A DNA stretch of 34,454 nt, taken from NCBI GenBank assembly GCA_007692755.1, contig REBL01000092.1, positions 1-34,454 on the forward strand, given 5' to 3'. The position numbers were made by a program, and so were the translations under genes. The stretch is from Nodularia sp. (in: cyanobacteria) (GTDB lineage: Bacteria > Cyanobacteriota > Cyanobacteriia > Cyanobacteriales > Nostocaceae). Under the pieces are notes generated by a model. The model saw only the letters and a list, made by a program, of their open reading frames with translations, had not been told where the DNA came from and made no database searches. Position 1 is the stretch's first letter, and each line of letters begins with the position of its first letter. Positions 1 through 8,149 of the stretch are shown here, piece by piece.

Positions 1-82
1 GTTCTTTGAGTGCCACGACTGGGGTGACATCCGTCGCAGCACTACTATTACTATCGGTGGGTTGAGAGGGCAGTTGAGACAC
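1..82 (-). CDS. 5' end of a gene leaving the left edge; possibly a SpoIIE/RsbU-type protein phosphatase
   Basis: Reading leftwards on the minus strand from a GTG at 82, the frame stays open to the window edge (27 codons). It gives a low-complexity start rich in Ser, Pro, Gln and Asp, followed by DVTPVVALKE. A TTG at 88 in the same frame is an alternative start; a TAA lies just upstream at 95-97. The closing ALKE stretch and the position downstream of ftsY resemble, from memory, cyanobacterial serine phosphatases of the SpoIIE/RsbU type. This is only a recollection, since no catalytic domain is inside the window. No good Shine-Dalgarno is seen. The AT-rich DNA at about 100-400 would be its promoter region. 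Confidence 0.35.
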   Translation of the reverse strand, partial: MSQLPSQPTDSNSSAATDVTPVVALKE

Positions 83-718
83 AGGCAAAGGTATTTATTG
101 CACTTGATATAGTTAGAGTTTAGATTACTTATAAATAAAATAAGTTGCTGGGGAATTGCTAAATTATATTGAGACAATATTCATTACTTTAGCAAGAGTA
201 AAAAGACTTAAGACATAGCCAGAAGATAAGTATTATATTTGCTTATTACATCTATCGCTAAATATTGATGTATATTTGGTCAAAAATCACTAAGTAAAAA
301 TCAGCAAATTCTGTCATAACCGAATAGAGCCTTGAATTTGTCCAGAACTTAATTAGCAAATCATACATCTTTAAACCCAAAAAAATCCTTTGTCAACAAA
401 ATAATTTTGTCAACTTTGCGGATTTTCTCCTGGAACTGTTAAGCCTCAAGGATTATCACCTTGATCATTGAGTCCTCTTTGTGTCTTTGCGCCTTGGTGG
501 TGAACAAATCAATTATCTTCACCACTAGACACTAAGACACCAAGCAAGTCATAGGATTTTGGATTTTAGATTGACTCCACAGATAAATTTAGTACAGTAT
601 GGCCTAAATAGCACAACCCTACAGGTGATGCCTACAGCACTCTCAGGGCGGTAAGGACAGCTTTTACACCAGTCGCTGGCTGAGGAAAAACCTCCCGCAG
701 CCCTGATTCACTCGTTGA
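83..718. other. Intergenic stretch without a gene
   Basis: No convincing coding frame. Positions 100-430 are AT-rich and may hold the promoter of the gene leaving the left edge. A short inverted repeat TCAAGG/CCTTGA lies at 446-464. A larger imperfect palindrome spans 481-540. At 644-705 the arms CAGGGC and GCCCTG enclose a GC-richer segment that could fold; its identity is unknown. Confidence 0.6.
481..540. repeat. Imperfect palindromic dispersed repeat
   Basis: The left arm starts GTGTCTT and ends TGGTGAA. The right arm, read on the opposite strand, also starts GTGTCTT and ends TGGTGAA, with mismatches between and a short AT-rich loop. Wording of this type (gtgtctttgcgccttggtgg) is a common intergenic palindrome in filamentous cyanobacteria. 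Function unknown. Confidence 0.5.
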
Positions 719-723
719 AATCC

Positions 724-782
724 CTGAAAAGCCTATAGAGTCAATTTCTGACTTTTGACTTTTGACTTCACGCTGATACTAG
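724..782. repeat. Partial copy of the CTAGTAC/GTACTAG repeat family
   Basis: This is the right-hand part of the repeat found at 779-930, 927-1036 and 4806-4936. It carries TGAAAAGCC, the heptamer-like TTTTGACTTTTGAC run, and the ending TTCACGCTGATACTAG, which overlaps the CTAGTAC start of the next copy. The left end is missing or too degenerate to see. Confidence 0.5.
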
Positions 783-930
783 TACAAGTCGGCGTAAATA
801 AACAGACCATTCAAAATCAATGAAAAGCCCATTGTATAAGCTTTTTGACTTTTGTAAAGCCCTAGCGGGCATGGCTGCGCTTACCGCGTAGCGTGCCGGA
901 GGCTCCCTTTTGACTTCACGCTGGTACTAG
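779..930. repeat. MITE-like repeat, copy A (CTAGTAC ... GTACTAG), with a nested insert
   Basis: It starts CTAGTACAAGTCGGCG and ends GCTGGTACTAG, so its tips are 7-bp perfect inverted repeats. Beyond the tips CGGCGT and its degenerate partner add imperfect pairing. The body carries CAGACCATTCAAAATC and a tandem TTTTGAC run shared with copies B and C. Within the TTTTGAC run, 855-907 is a nested insert containing GCTGCGCTTACCGCGTAGCG. The right tip overlaps the left tip of copy B by four bases. Confidence 0.75.
855..907. repeat. Nested dispersed repeat with GCGTAGCGT core, inside copy A
   Basis: This roughly 53-bp insert begins TAAAGCC and contains GCTGCGCTTACCGCGTAGCG. The same words, also beginning TAAAGCC, interrupt an unrelated repeat at 27229-27277. 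A shorter version (TTCGCGTAGCGTGCCGGAGG) sits at the same place in copy C, about 4889-4913. Confidence 0.65.
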
Positions 931-1036
931 TACAGCACGGCGTAAATAGACAGACCATTCAAAATCAATGAAAAGCCTCTAGAATAAGTTTTTTGACTTT
1001 TGACTTTTGATTTTGACTTCCGCCCTGCGGTACTAG
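927..1036. repeat. MITE-like repeat, copy B, overlapping the end of ftsY
   Basis: It starts CTAGTACAGCACGGCGTAAA and ends CTGCGGTACTAG. It shares CAGACCATTCAAAATCAATG and the TTTTGAC heptamer run with copies A and C but has no nested insert. Its terminal GTACTAG contains CTA at 1033-1035, which on the minus strand is the TAG stop codon of ftsY. Confidence 0.75.
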
Positions 1037-2706
1037 CCACTTAATAAAGCTTCGACAAACTCGTAGCTGGAAAAAGGACGCAAATCTTCGATGCCTTCGC
1101 CAGCACCAATAAAGCGAATGGGTAAGCCTAGCTGCTGCACAACGGCTAGGGCGACTCCTCCCTTGGCTGTGCCATCAAGTTTGGTTAATACTACACCACT
1201 GAGTTGGGCGGCTTGGGCAAAAACTTCAGCTTGTCGCAGTCCATTTTGACCTAAAGTGGCATCTAAGACCAATAGGGATTCTATTTTGGCATCAGGGGCT
1301 TTTTTGTCAATAATCCGGCGGATTTTGGCGAGTTCGTCCATTAAGTTTTTCTTATTTTGCAGTCGCCCGGCAGTATCTACCAATAGTAATTCAGTTTCTC
1401 TTGCTTGGGCAGCAGCGATCGCATCAAATACCACGGCGGCCGGGTCTGTATTCTTGCCCGGATTGGCAATGACTTCGACACCGCTTCTTTGTCCCCAAAC
1501 CTTGACTTGTTCCACAGCCGCAGCCCGGAAGGTATCTGCTGCCCCAATTAAGCATTTGTAACCGGATTTTTGGGCGAGGTGGGAGATTTTGCCGATAGTG
1601 GTAGTTTTACCCGCACCATTGACTCCAGTAATTAACCAAATATTTAAGGTTTCTTTTTCTGGGGTAAAGCTGGAACTTTGGGCTGTTTGCAGTGGCGCAT
1701 CTAACATATCCCGCAAGATTTGTTTCAGGTAGGCGATCGCCTCCTCTGGCGGGGTGACTTCTGCTAACAGTTTTTTCTGGAGCGCACTAATGATGTAATC
1801 TGTGGCTTCTACACCCACATCAGCTTGCAGTAGAGCGGTTTCTATTTCGTCCACAGCCGCTTGGTTGAGTGGACCCTGCCCCACAATTGCCTTCAGTTGG
1901 TTAAGGATGTTACGACGGGTTTTGCCTAAGCCTTGGCGGAGCTTTTTCAGCCAAGTAATTTCCTCAATGGAAACATCTTCTGGTCGTCTTCCTTGGGCAG
2001 CTAAGACTTCTGCTGACCAGACAAAACCTTCATCAAAAGCGAATCCTTCAATATCTTCGGCTGTTGCTGGTGTGGTGGCTACTGGTTGTAATACTTCCGG
2101 TGCTGGCACTTCAATAGCGCTGGCTATCAGCCGTTCTTGCTTGGCTTGCCGTTCTGCCGCCGCCCGTTCTAAAAAGGATAAATTACTCGGTGCTGTTGGC
2201 TCTGGTGTAGTTTCGTCTGTAGTAGCTGACTGCTCAATTGCGGCTACTACCTCTGGTGGTGTTGTTTCGGTGACTTCACTGACTATCGGTGGCTCGGTTT
2301 CTCTTTCTGTAGTTGCAGTTGCGGGTGTTTCGGGTGGTGCTTCCACTTCGACTGCATCAGCAGCAGTTTCTATCGTTTCAGGTGTTTCGGGTGGTGCTAC
2401 TTCGACTGCATCAGCCGCAGTTTCTAGCGTTTCGGGTTTTGCTGATGGTGCTGCCATATCTGCTGTATCAACAGCAGTTTCTACTTCTGGAGATTGTTGT
2501 TTTTGCTGGATATTCTTATAGGCAGATTTAGCAAAGGCCAATAAATCTGCCGTTGAATTTTCTGTAGTCTCTGCCGTGGGGTTTGGAGTTACGGCTGGTT
2601 CTGGTTCTGGTTGGGGTTCTGGGGCTGGAGGCGTTTCTCCCGGTGGTTGTTCAGGTGGAGTATCTGAGGAATCGTTATATTTACGGCGGAACCAATTAAA
2701 AACCAT
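1033..2706 (-). CDS. ftsY: Signal recognition particle receptor FtsY
   Basis: SRP receptor GTPase, which docks ribosome-nascent chain-SRP complexes at the membrane. The start chosen is the ATG at 2706, giving 557 residues that begin MVFNWFRRKYN as expected for cyanobacterial FtsY. An in-frame ATG at 2811 would add 35 residues of non-coding character. Residues 1 to about 260 are an acidic, Pro/Glu/Thr-rich A domain containing a near-tandem duplication around ETAADAVEV. The NG domain follows: P-loop GVNGAGKTTT (about 361-370), GAADTFRAAAVEQ, DTAGR (about 444-448) and TKLDG (about 508-512). It lies downstream of nusB with a 169-bp gap. The TAG stop falls in the end of a dispersed repeat, so the last residues may have been set by that insertion; the usual C-terminal pattern (EALLSG) is still present. 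Confidence 0.97.
   Translation of the reverse strand: MVFNWFRRKYNDSSDTPPEQPPGETPPAPEPQPEPEPAVTPNPTAETTENSTADLLAFAKSAYKNIQQKQQSPEVETAVDTADMAAPSAKPETLETAADAVEVAPPETPETIETAADAVEVEAPPETPATATTERETEPPIVSEVTETTPPEVVAAIEQSATTDETTPEPTAPSNLSFLERAAAERQAKQERLIASAIEVPAPEVLQPVATTPATAEDIEGFAFDEGFVWSAEVLAAQGRRPEDVSIEEITWLKKLRQGLGKTRRNILNQLKAIVGQGPLNQAAVDEIETALLQADVGVEATDYIISALQKKLLAEVTPPEEAIAYLKQILRDMLDAPLQTAQSSSFTPEKETLNIWLITGVNGAGKTTTIGKISHLAQKSGYKCLIGAADTFRAAAVEQVKVWGQRSGVEVIANPGKNTDPAAVVFDAIAAAQARETELLLVDTAGRLQNKKNLMDELAKIRRIIDKKAPDAKIESLLVLDATLGQNGLRQAEVFAQAAQLSGVVLTKLDGTAKGGVALAVVQQLGLPIRFIGAGEGIEDLRPFSSYEFVEALLSG
2325..2435 (-). repeat. Near-tandem 54-57 bp duplication inside ftsY
   Basis: Two adjacent units (2325-2381 and 2382-2435) each contain GTGTTTCGGGTGGTGCT and ACTTCGACTGCATCAG. 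They differ by one codon in length and a few substitutions. On the protein they encode two copies of an ETAADAVEV-PPETP block in the acidic domain. Divergence is low, which suggests a recent in-frame duplication. Confidence 0.8.
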
Positions 2707-2875
2707 TGCAGCTATAGGTATTAGTTGTGAGTTTGAGTTATTTAAAAGTTTAATAGAACCCGTAACTCTTGACTGGGGTGAAAACCCACCTCTTACAGCC
2801 AGTTTGCTCAACAGGGGGGAAACACCCTAAACAACTGGCTTCTACTCACAACGGTTAGAAAGTCCGGTTCAAAAA

Positions 2876-3505
2876 CTACACGACTGCTTTTTGCTCTGTA
2901 ACTCGGCGCAGCACACCATTAATAAACCGATGTCCTTCATCTCCACTGTAGCGTTTGGCTAGCTCCACAGCTTCGTTGATAGCTACTCTGTCAGGCAGGT
3001 TGAAAAATCTCATTTCTCCGACAGCGATTCGCAAAATATCTCGGTCTATTTGGGCTAGGCGAGACACTTGCCAATCTACTAAGGCAGAGGAAATTTCTGC
3101 GTCGATTACCACTCGATGTTCGCTGACTATTTTCACCAGTTCGATGGCATATCTGCCCACTTCTTTGTCTTGATTTGCGAGTTGAATCAATTCTGGGAAT
3201 TCAACTGCCGCTCCGAGTTGATTGATGGCAGTTTGGGTATAGTCTATGGCCTCTTTGACGAGGTTTCTGGCCGTGTTGAGGTCTGATGTCCGAGTTTGAC
3301 TCGTTAAGAGGCGCTCGTTACTGCGTTGCAGTTCTCCAGTGGCGTTATCTAGAGTGTCTTGCACTTCTGATCTCAGAGTGCGGACTGTGGCTAGCACTAA
3401 TTTGGGTAAATGCTCTTCTGTCAATTTTTTGGGGTTAATTGGCAACTGGCTGAGACTTAAAAGTGCCAATTCACGAGCAATTTGTTGGGGTTTTCGTTCT
3501 TGCAT
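2876..3505 (-). CDS. nusB: Transcription antitermination factor NusB
   Basis: NusB binds boxA RNA with S10/NusE and supports antitermination of rRNA operons. The 209-residue product starts [20 protein letters not shown], the usual cyanobacterial opening. It ends with the all-helical NusB core: [28 protein letters not shown] and FINGVLRRV, which are diagnostic. It is longer than the roughly 140-residue enterobacterial protein because of an extra helical segment at about residues 50-100, normal for cyanobacteria. It sits between the DUF502 gene (105 bp upstream) and ftsY (169 bp downstream), all on the minus strand, so co-transcription is plausible. No strong Shine-Dalgarno is visible. Confidence 0.96.
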   Translation of the reverse strand: MQERKPQQIARELALLSLSQLPINPKKLTEEHLPKLVLATVRTLRSEVQDTLDNATGELQRSNERLLTSQTRTSDLNTARNLVKEAIDYTQTAINQLGAAVEFPELIQLANQDKEVGRYAIELVKIVSEHRVVIDAEISSALVDWQVSRLAQIDRDILRIAVGEMRFFNLPDRVAINEAVELAKRYSGDEGHRFINGVLRRVTEQKAVV

Positions 3506-3610
3506 GGAAATAAGTGCCTAAGCACTAATGATTAGAGGTTATTATTTGAGCTTTGTGGCAAAGTCAGATAATCATACTATCTATTTACTGGCGACTTTGC
3601 CGGATTGATT

Positions 3611-4384
3611 TTAAGTTTCGTCGCAGGGGATAATTGGCAGCTTGCTCTCTAAAGGTTGTGCTTCTAGATTTCGTTCGTTGGATAGAACCAGGGGAGGTAG
3701 GGGTGTATTCTGAGCGATAATACCACCAGAAACTAAGACTTTGAATGCGTCTTCTATGGGCATGGACAAATTTACGACTTCATCCTCTGGAACGATGGCA
3801 TACCATCCTGTGGTGGGGTTTGGGGTACTGGGAATGAAAACACTGAGCATCGGACGCGGCAGACGAGTTTGAATCTCGCTACTGATCGTACCGGTGACGA
3901 AGGCGATCGCCCATATGCCTTTTCTGGGATATTCTACTAAGATGACACGGCGAAATTTGTCGTTTGAATCTTTGAGCAGAGTGGCCAAAAGCTGTTTCAG
4001 GGTTTTGTATACCTGTCCAGCTAAGGGAATTGCTTGCAATACTCGCTCACCAAAATCTAATAACCAACGCCCAGCAATATTGCGAGCCATCAACCCTATT
4101 AAAAGAATGCTTAATAGAGGTACGGCCAGCCCCACGGCTAGATTCAATATATTTACTAGTATAGGTTGGAGACCGTCAAAGGGATTCAGTTGTTTGGGAA
4201 TTTTGGTGAGAAAGTTGATTACCCAATTAGCGATAGTAATGGTTAGCCAAATAGTTGTGGCTAGAGGAATTACTACCAACAAACCAGCAATCAGGTCATT
4301 CTTTAAATCCTGTTTTAGGTGATTAATTCCCAAGTCCCTATGCTCCTGTTTGAGGTTAATGGAACTTTTTTTATTAGTATTCAT
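3611..4384 (-). CDS. DUF502 family membrane protein
   Basis: A 257-residue protein of the DUF502 family, whose function is unknown. After a charged N-terminus (about 1-28) come two hydrophobic segments: LIAGLLVVIPLATTIWLTIT (about 31-50) and a longer one from about 75 to 105 (VNILNLAVGLAVPLLSILLI). Conserved family words follow: IPLAGQVYKTLKQ, FRRVILVEYPRKG, GWYAIVPEDEVV and the closing SGGI. DUF502 next to nusB and ftsY is a recurrent cyanobacterial arrangement, so an operon with them is likely. The start at 4384 is the first ATG; ATGs further in would remove the charged N-terminus only. Confidence 0.9.
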   Translation of the reverse strand: MNTNKKSSINLKQEHRDLGINHLKQDLKNDLIAGLLVVIPLATTIWLTITIANWVINFLTKIPKQLNPFDGLQPILVNILNLAVGLAVPLLSILLIGLMARNIAGRWLLDFGERVLQAIPLAGQVYKTLKQLLATLLKDSNDKFRRVILVEYPRKGIWAIAFVTGTISSEIQTRLPRPMLSVFIPSTPNPTTGWYAIVPEDEVVNLSMPIEDAFKVLVSGGIIAQNTPLPPLVLSNERNLEAQPLESKLPIIPCDET

Positions 4385-5027
4385 ACCAGTATATTTGTCA
4401 AGTTACGAAGACGTTACTAGTAATTTTTAATACTTAAAGCAACTGCCCAAGATTGTAAGCATCTGAGCTTATGGTATCAATATACATACTTTTTCTAGAA
4501 AAAATACTGTTTTTCTAGACGGGTGCGTATGGACACTTACCAACCAAGATTATGGCTGATTTGACTTTGAGGATGTTACTTTTCTTTATCAGACTTGTAA
4601 ACGTTTGTTGCAAGTTGCTGACATATTACTCATCTTACCGCGCTCAATTAAAACCTGCTGATAATTCTGTAAGTATGACAGTATCTCTAGAGGAGGATGC
4701 CGATTAAGTTGTGAAGTGGTAGATGTTTTTTATAAAGATTTAGTGATTTAGTTAGCAATATTAATTTAATATAACTGGTCAAAATATCCTCAGATATCAG
4801 AAAGTCTAGTACAAGTCGGCGTAAATAAACAGACCATTCAAAATCCATGAAAAGCCCATTTTATAAGCTTTTTGACTTTTGACTTTTGTTCGCGTAGCGT
4901 GCCGGAGGCTCCCTTTTGACTTCACGGCGGTACTAGGTATCTGGGAAAGGCAGTTTTTGACAAAAATCCTGCCACTAGGCTCAAAATTTAGGTAGATGCA
5001 AACTGTATCAAACTTTTTTGCTGTTTT
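4385..5027. other. Intergenic region with one dispersed repeat
   Basis: It separates the DUF502 gene from the glycosyltransferase at 5028-5909. It should contain the DUF502 promoter just right of 4384 (minus-strand reading) but no confident -10/-35 pair was picked. Copy C of the MITE-like repeat occupies 4806-4936. A 51-codon frame at 4552-4707 has no recognisable family and is not called. Confidence 0.6.
4806..4936. repeat. MITE-like repeat, copy C (CTAGTAC ... GTACTAG)
   Basis: A 131-bp copy starting CTAGTACAAGTCGGCG and ending TTCACGGCGGTACTAG. The body shares CAGACCATTCAAAATC, ATGAAAAGCC and the TTTTGAC tandem run with copies A and B. At about 4889-4913 it carries a short GCGTAGCGTGCCGGAGG segment at the place where copy A holds its longer nested insert. 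Confidence 0.75.
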
Positions 5028-5909
5028 TCAACCGGTCTCAATGGTTTGGGTTTTGTTCTCTTCTCCGTCAGATAGCCCTATTTCTAAACTGGGTGTAGGC
5101 ATATTTTTCATTTCCCAAACTTTCAGCAAAATCAGGTATTCGTAAAATGCCTGCAATGTACACCAAGCCATGCCGGCTCGTCCATCTAAGCAACCCCTTA
5201 AGATAAAATACATATACAGAAAGCGCAGAAATGGTCGGGCGGGTAAACGTAAAGATAAATCTTTTAAAGCCCGTCGTCGTTCAATTTCTGTTTTACCCAG
5301 GAACAAATCTTGCCAGTTCACCTTACCTTGTTCGATTTGATATAAGGTTTCTTTAGCTTCGTCTGTAGAATAACGGTTATGTTTTTCAATCCAACGGCTT
5401 AAACCTTTGCCAGAAGTATAATGAGGATATGTTTCTTTGATGAAACTGGTAGCACCGTTACACACTTCCCGTTCAGTGTGTCCATAATCTGTAAACCAGA
5501 CTTGACCGTGGCGGAACAGACGCATTTGATAGCGGGGATATTGGGTGCTGTAGCGAATCCAATGATTCATGAACATCACACGTTCAGCGACGTAGTAGCC
5601 TATATAGTCAGGGTTTTTAGTGGCTTGTACGCATTCGGCAAATAGTTCTGGTGTCATGCGTTCATCGGCTTCGAGAATGTAGACCCACTCATATTTGGGC
5701 GGAATAGATTCTAACATCCAGGTGCGTTGACGACCGTGGCTTTCAAAGGCGTGTAGGACCGTGCGAACAGGGTAACGACTGGCAATTTCTACAGTGCGAT
5801 CGCTACTGCATGAATCCACAACTATGATGTCATCAGATAGCATTGCCGACTCAATACAAGCAGCAATATCTAGCTCTTCGTTATATGTCAGGATATAAAT
5901 TGATAACAT
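5028..5909 (-). CDS. Family 2 glycosyltransferase, WaaE/KdtX-like
   Basis: A 293-residue inverting glycosyltransferase with a GT-A fold. It opens with the nucleotide-sugar binding strand MLSIYILTYNEE, then DIIVVDSCSSDRTVEIA (about 27-43). The acidic metal-binding motif is EADER (about 80-84). Residues about 210-270 hold hydrophobic segments (FLRFLYMYFILRG) typical of the WaaE/KdtX branch, suggesting membrane association. The ATG at 5909 gives the expected start. It is the last minus-strand gene of the polysaccharide region, 300 bp after the HpsJ-like gene. Substrate cannot be told from sequence. A role in hormogonium or other exopolysaccharide synthesis is inferred from position only. Confidence 0.85.
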   Translation of the reverse strand: MLSIYILTYNEELDIAACIESAMLSDDIIVVDSCSSDRTVEIASRYPVRTVLHAFESHGRQRTWMLESIPPKYEWVYILEADERMTPELFAECVQATKNPDYIGYYVAERVMFMNHWIRYSTQYPRYQMRLFRHGQVWFTDYGHTEREVCNGATSFIKETYPHYTSGKGLSRWIEKHNRYSTDEAKETLYQIEQGKVNWQDLFLGKTEIERRRALKDLSLRLPARPFLRFLYMYFILRGCLDGRAGMAWCTLQAFYEYLILLKVWEMKNMPTPSLEIGLSDGEENKTQTIETG

Positions 5910-6209
5910 TGCTCAATTTTTAAAGAATTTTGTTAATTGCTGATTAAGTTTGTAGTCAGCCGCTCTAACCCTCTCTACAGGATTGACACAGATAAAATAG
6001 TACATGATGTTTTTCTTGTGGAACAGGCAAGACTTGTACTGAGCTTGTCGAAGTATGCCTGTTATGGGCGGGCAATATGCCCACCCCACAATGGTTTTAT
6101 TGTATCGGCTTAAAATTAGCTGTGTCTCGCCACTACGAGACGCTATGCAATGCCCAAAGCGCTGGAAAAATATGGGTAGAGTCACTAACTACGAACTAAT
6201 TCACGTCAA
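5910..6209. other. Repeat-filled intergenic segment
   Basis: Three structures are packed here. 6022-6063 is a 42-bp element with tips AACAGGCA/TGCCTGTT. 6065-6088 is a hairpin around GGGCAATATGCCC. 6124-6141 is a perfect GTCTCG/CGAGAC hairpin. A 90-codon frame runs through all of them on the minus strand and is judged spurious. Confidence 0.6.
6022..6063. repeat. Short dispersed repeat with AACAGGCA/TGCCTGTT ends (uninterrupted copy)
   Basis: The element reads AACAGGCAAGACTTGTACTG, AGCTTGTCG, then AAGTATGCCTGTT, with 8-bp perfect inverted ends. A second copy at 27200-27289 is identical over the shared parts but is split by a nested repeat. Confidence 0.75.
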
Positions 6210-7049
6210 CTAGCGTGCGGCTACTTTACGTTTACTACCTTGTAAAGCACCCAAACTTCGTAAACCTGTCCAGCCAATGATCATGTAACCAATGGATAAC
6301 AGCAAACTACTAATCCCAATTCGCAGTCCAGACTTCCAAGCGTTGTCTCTGGCTTGTTTTTCTGCTTCTTCCCGACGTTGGCGAATTTGAATTATTCTTT
6401 GATCTGCCAGTGCTTGAGGGTTTGTTTGCTGGTCGATAAAGGTATCTAGTTCTTGGGGATTTTCTTTGAATCTCTGGAGTAATTCTTTTTGCTCTGCGGG
6501 AAGTTGAGGGTTATTTAATGCTTGTTGGTATGTTTGCTCATCTTTGAGCAGCTCGGTAAACTGGTTTCTGGCTTGGTTTCGCAGCTGTTCTAGTTGAGCT
6601 TTTCCTTGTTCGTTGCTGATTTGAGCTTGGAATTGGGATAACTGATTTTGCAGTTGATTTTCTGCTTGTGAGGCATCTTGACGGATTTGCTCGACGTTTT
6701 GAGCGCTAGCTTGTCGGACATTGTTCAAGTGCAAGGGAAAAATTAGCAAGAAAAATAACCCTAAGATACTGGAGAGTACCAGCACGGGAAATCTGATATC
6801 TATAGGTTTAGGGCGATCGCTATCACCAACACCATCAATCCAATAGCCGACGAATAGCATCCCTATCCCAACCAAAGGCACAATACCTCTGTCAACTAAT
6901 GCGGTAGCTAGATTGATTTGCCATGTCCGATCAGTTGGTTGGAAGGGCAACAACAGAATTAAAAAATCTAGTAAAAAGGACAAAATTAAAATTATCCCCA
7001 CTACCTTGAGTGTCAGGGCAGCGTTTCCAGAAGCAAAGCGATTAGTCAT
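6210..7049 (-). CDS. HpsJ-like membrane protein
   Basis: A 279-residue membrane protein that I match from memory to the HpsJ family (hormogonium polysaccharide secretion). Visible parts: N-terminal TM helix at about 12-36 (VVGIILILSFLLDFLILLLP); the FQPTDRTWQINLA and LVDRGIVPLVGIGMLFVGYW segments (about 36-70); a further TM helix at about 88-108; a long Gln/Glu/Arg-rich coiled coil at about 112-235; and a final TM helix at about 243-265. The start ATG at 7049 is the first in frame. It lies downstream (minus strand) of the TIGR04282 gene and in the same direction as the hps genes, which supports a role in that system. The family match carries moderate certainty. Confidence 0.7.
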   Translation of the reverse strand: MTNRFASGNAALTLKVVGIILILSFLLDFLILLLPFQPTDRTWQINLATALVDRGIVPLVGIGMLFVGYWIDGVGDSDRPKPIDIRFPVLVLSSILGLFFLLIFPLHLNNVRQASAQNVEQIRQDASQAENQLQNQLSQFQAQISNEQGKAQLEQLRNQARNQFTELLKDEQTYQQALNNPQLPAEQKELLQRFKENPQELDTFIDQQTNPQALADQRIIQIRQRREEAEKQARDNAWKSGLRIGISSLLLSIGYMIIGWTGLRSLGALQGSKRKVAAR

Positions 7050-7389
7050 ATTTGTGCAAATTGTTGGTGTATTAGAGTGATTATCCTATTGAAAGTTACT
7101 TGAATATCGTTTCTATAACTGTTGTATGAAACTTATTTCATGAACATAACTGTTATACAAAAGTATCAGGTACTTATACACTTGTATAGATTTTATGCAA
7201 CTAGGTTTTAAACTACACTAAGGTAACATTTGTTTTCGTAACTGTCTTCAGGAAACACTGGGTAATTGAAGATACGAACCTAGCCGGGGATAAAAGTGTG
7301 GCAGAATATGAAGAAGATATAAAGAGATACATTAATTGATTTTCATCAGAGTTTTACCGCAATTTTTTACCTCACTATTTCAGCAAGCC
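7050..7389. promoter_or_regulatory. Upstream region of the HpsJ-like gene with a cluster of repeat half-sites
   Basis: No gene is seen in this 340-bp gap. The stretch 7114-7188 is dense in short symmetric words: ATAACTGTT twice (from 7114 and from 7146, 32 bp apart), AAGTA-TCAGG-TACTT (7161-7175) and the perfect palindrome TATACA-CT-TGTATA (7175-7188). The position, 65-140 bp upstream of the start codon at 7049, suits an operator or promoter region. No regulator is identified. Confidence 0.4.
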
Positions 7390-8046
7390 CTATTTAGGTT
7401 TTTTGTTCTGGGTTTGTTCCCAAATTGGTAAATCTTCCGGAAGGTCGATGTCAGCTAAAGGAGACAAGTATGCCAGTGATATTTTCAGCTTTTCGGCAAT
7501 ATTCACAGTTTGCGGTAATACTTGATCAGTTCCCCAATCGATATTAACGAATAATTCTGGAATTAGATGAGACAAACCAATTAAGTAATAACCGCCGTCA
7601 ATGGCTGGGCCAAGTGTGAGGTCACAAGTGTGTAGCTGTTCAAAGGCTTGGGTAAGAATGTGAGCGTTTACCCCAGGACAATCTATGCCAATGATGATGA
7701 CTTGTTCTGCACCAGATTCAAAGGCATGAGCCAGCGATCGCGCCATCCGCGCACCTAAATCACCTTCACCCTGAGAGTGGTAGAATAAATCAGACCCCAG
7801 CCAGTCTTGCATGAGTTGCGAGTTACCACCAGCAAACCGCACTTCCCAAGATATGGCAGTGGTTTTTTGCAGTTCTTGCACCTCAAATATAGTATGTTCT
7901 GTCATCTGCCGTTGTAAGTTGGCAGCGCCCACATCACCCAAGGCGGGTATGAGTCGGGTTTTGGTCTTCCCTGGTTCTGGGTAGCGAGTAAAAATAATTA
8001 AGTGCTGTTGGGCAATATCTGATGATTTCAGCACGAGTAGTCCCAT
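7390..8046 (-). CDS. TIGR04282 / DUF2064 family glycosyltransferase A-like protein
   Basis: A 218-residue protein of the DUF2064/TIGR04282 group, Rossmann-like nucleotidyl/glycosyl transferases named after an arsenosugar gene neighbour. Diagnostic words: IIFTRYPEPGKTKTRLIPAL near the N-terminus (about 17-36), GDLGARMARSL (about 96-106), VIIIGIDCPG (about 116-125) and GPAIDGGYYLIGL (about 148-160). These are the usual P-loop-like, metal and sugar-binding blocks. There is no arsenosugar gene nearby; the neighbours are polysaccharide genes. It probably takes part in sugar transfer, with substrate unknown. It follows the pseudopilin gene after 103 bp on the same strand. Confidence 0.85.
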   Translation of the reverse strand: MGLLVLKSSDIAQQHLIIFTRYPEPGKTKTRLIPALGDVGAANLQRQMTEHTIFEVQELQKTTAISWEVRFAGGNSQLMQDWLGSDLFYHSQGEGDLGARMARSLAHAFESGAEQVIIIGIDCPGVNAHILTQAFEQLHTCDLTLGPAIDGGYYLIGLSHLIPELFVNIDWGTDQVLPQTVNIAEKLKISLAYLSPLADIDLPEDLPIWEQTQNKKPK

Positions 8047-8149
8047 TTTGTCTAGTGAAATATCACTAGACTACTACATATCATAAATCTGTTGGGTTAG
8101 GCATCTTAACAACCCTGGTGTAACCCATTCAGATAAAATGTGCTGTAAA

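Noticed and set aside
1802..2521. Long plus-strand frame opposite ftsY
   Set aside because: Ser/Ala/Val-rich shadow of the Pro/Glu/Thr-rich FtsY acidic domain on the other strand.
4552..4707. 51-codon plus-strand frame starting MADLTLRML
   Set aside because: No recognisable family, no Shine-Dalgarno, and in AT-rich intergenic DNA; coincidence is likely.
5913..6185. 90-codon minus-strand frame
   Set aside because: It runs through three separate repeat or hairpin elements and shows no family pattern.
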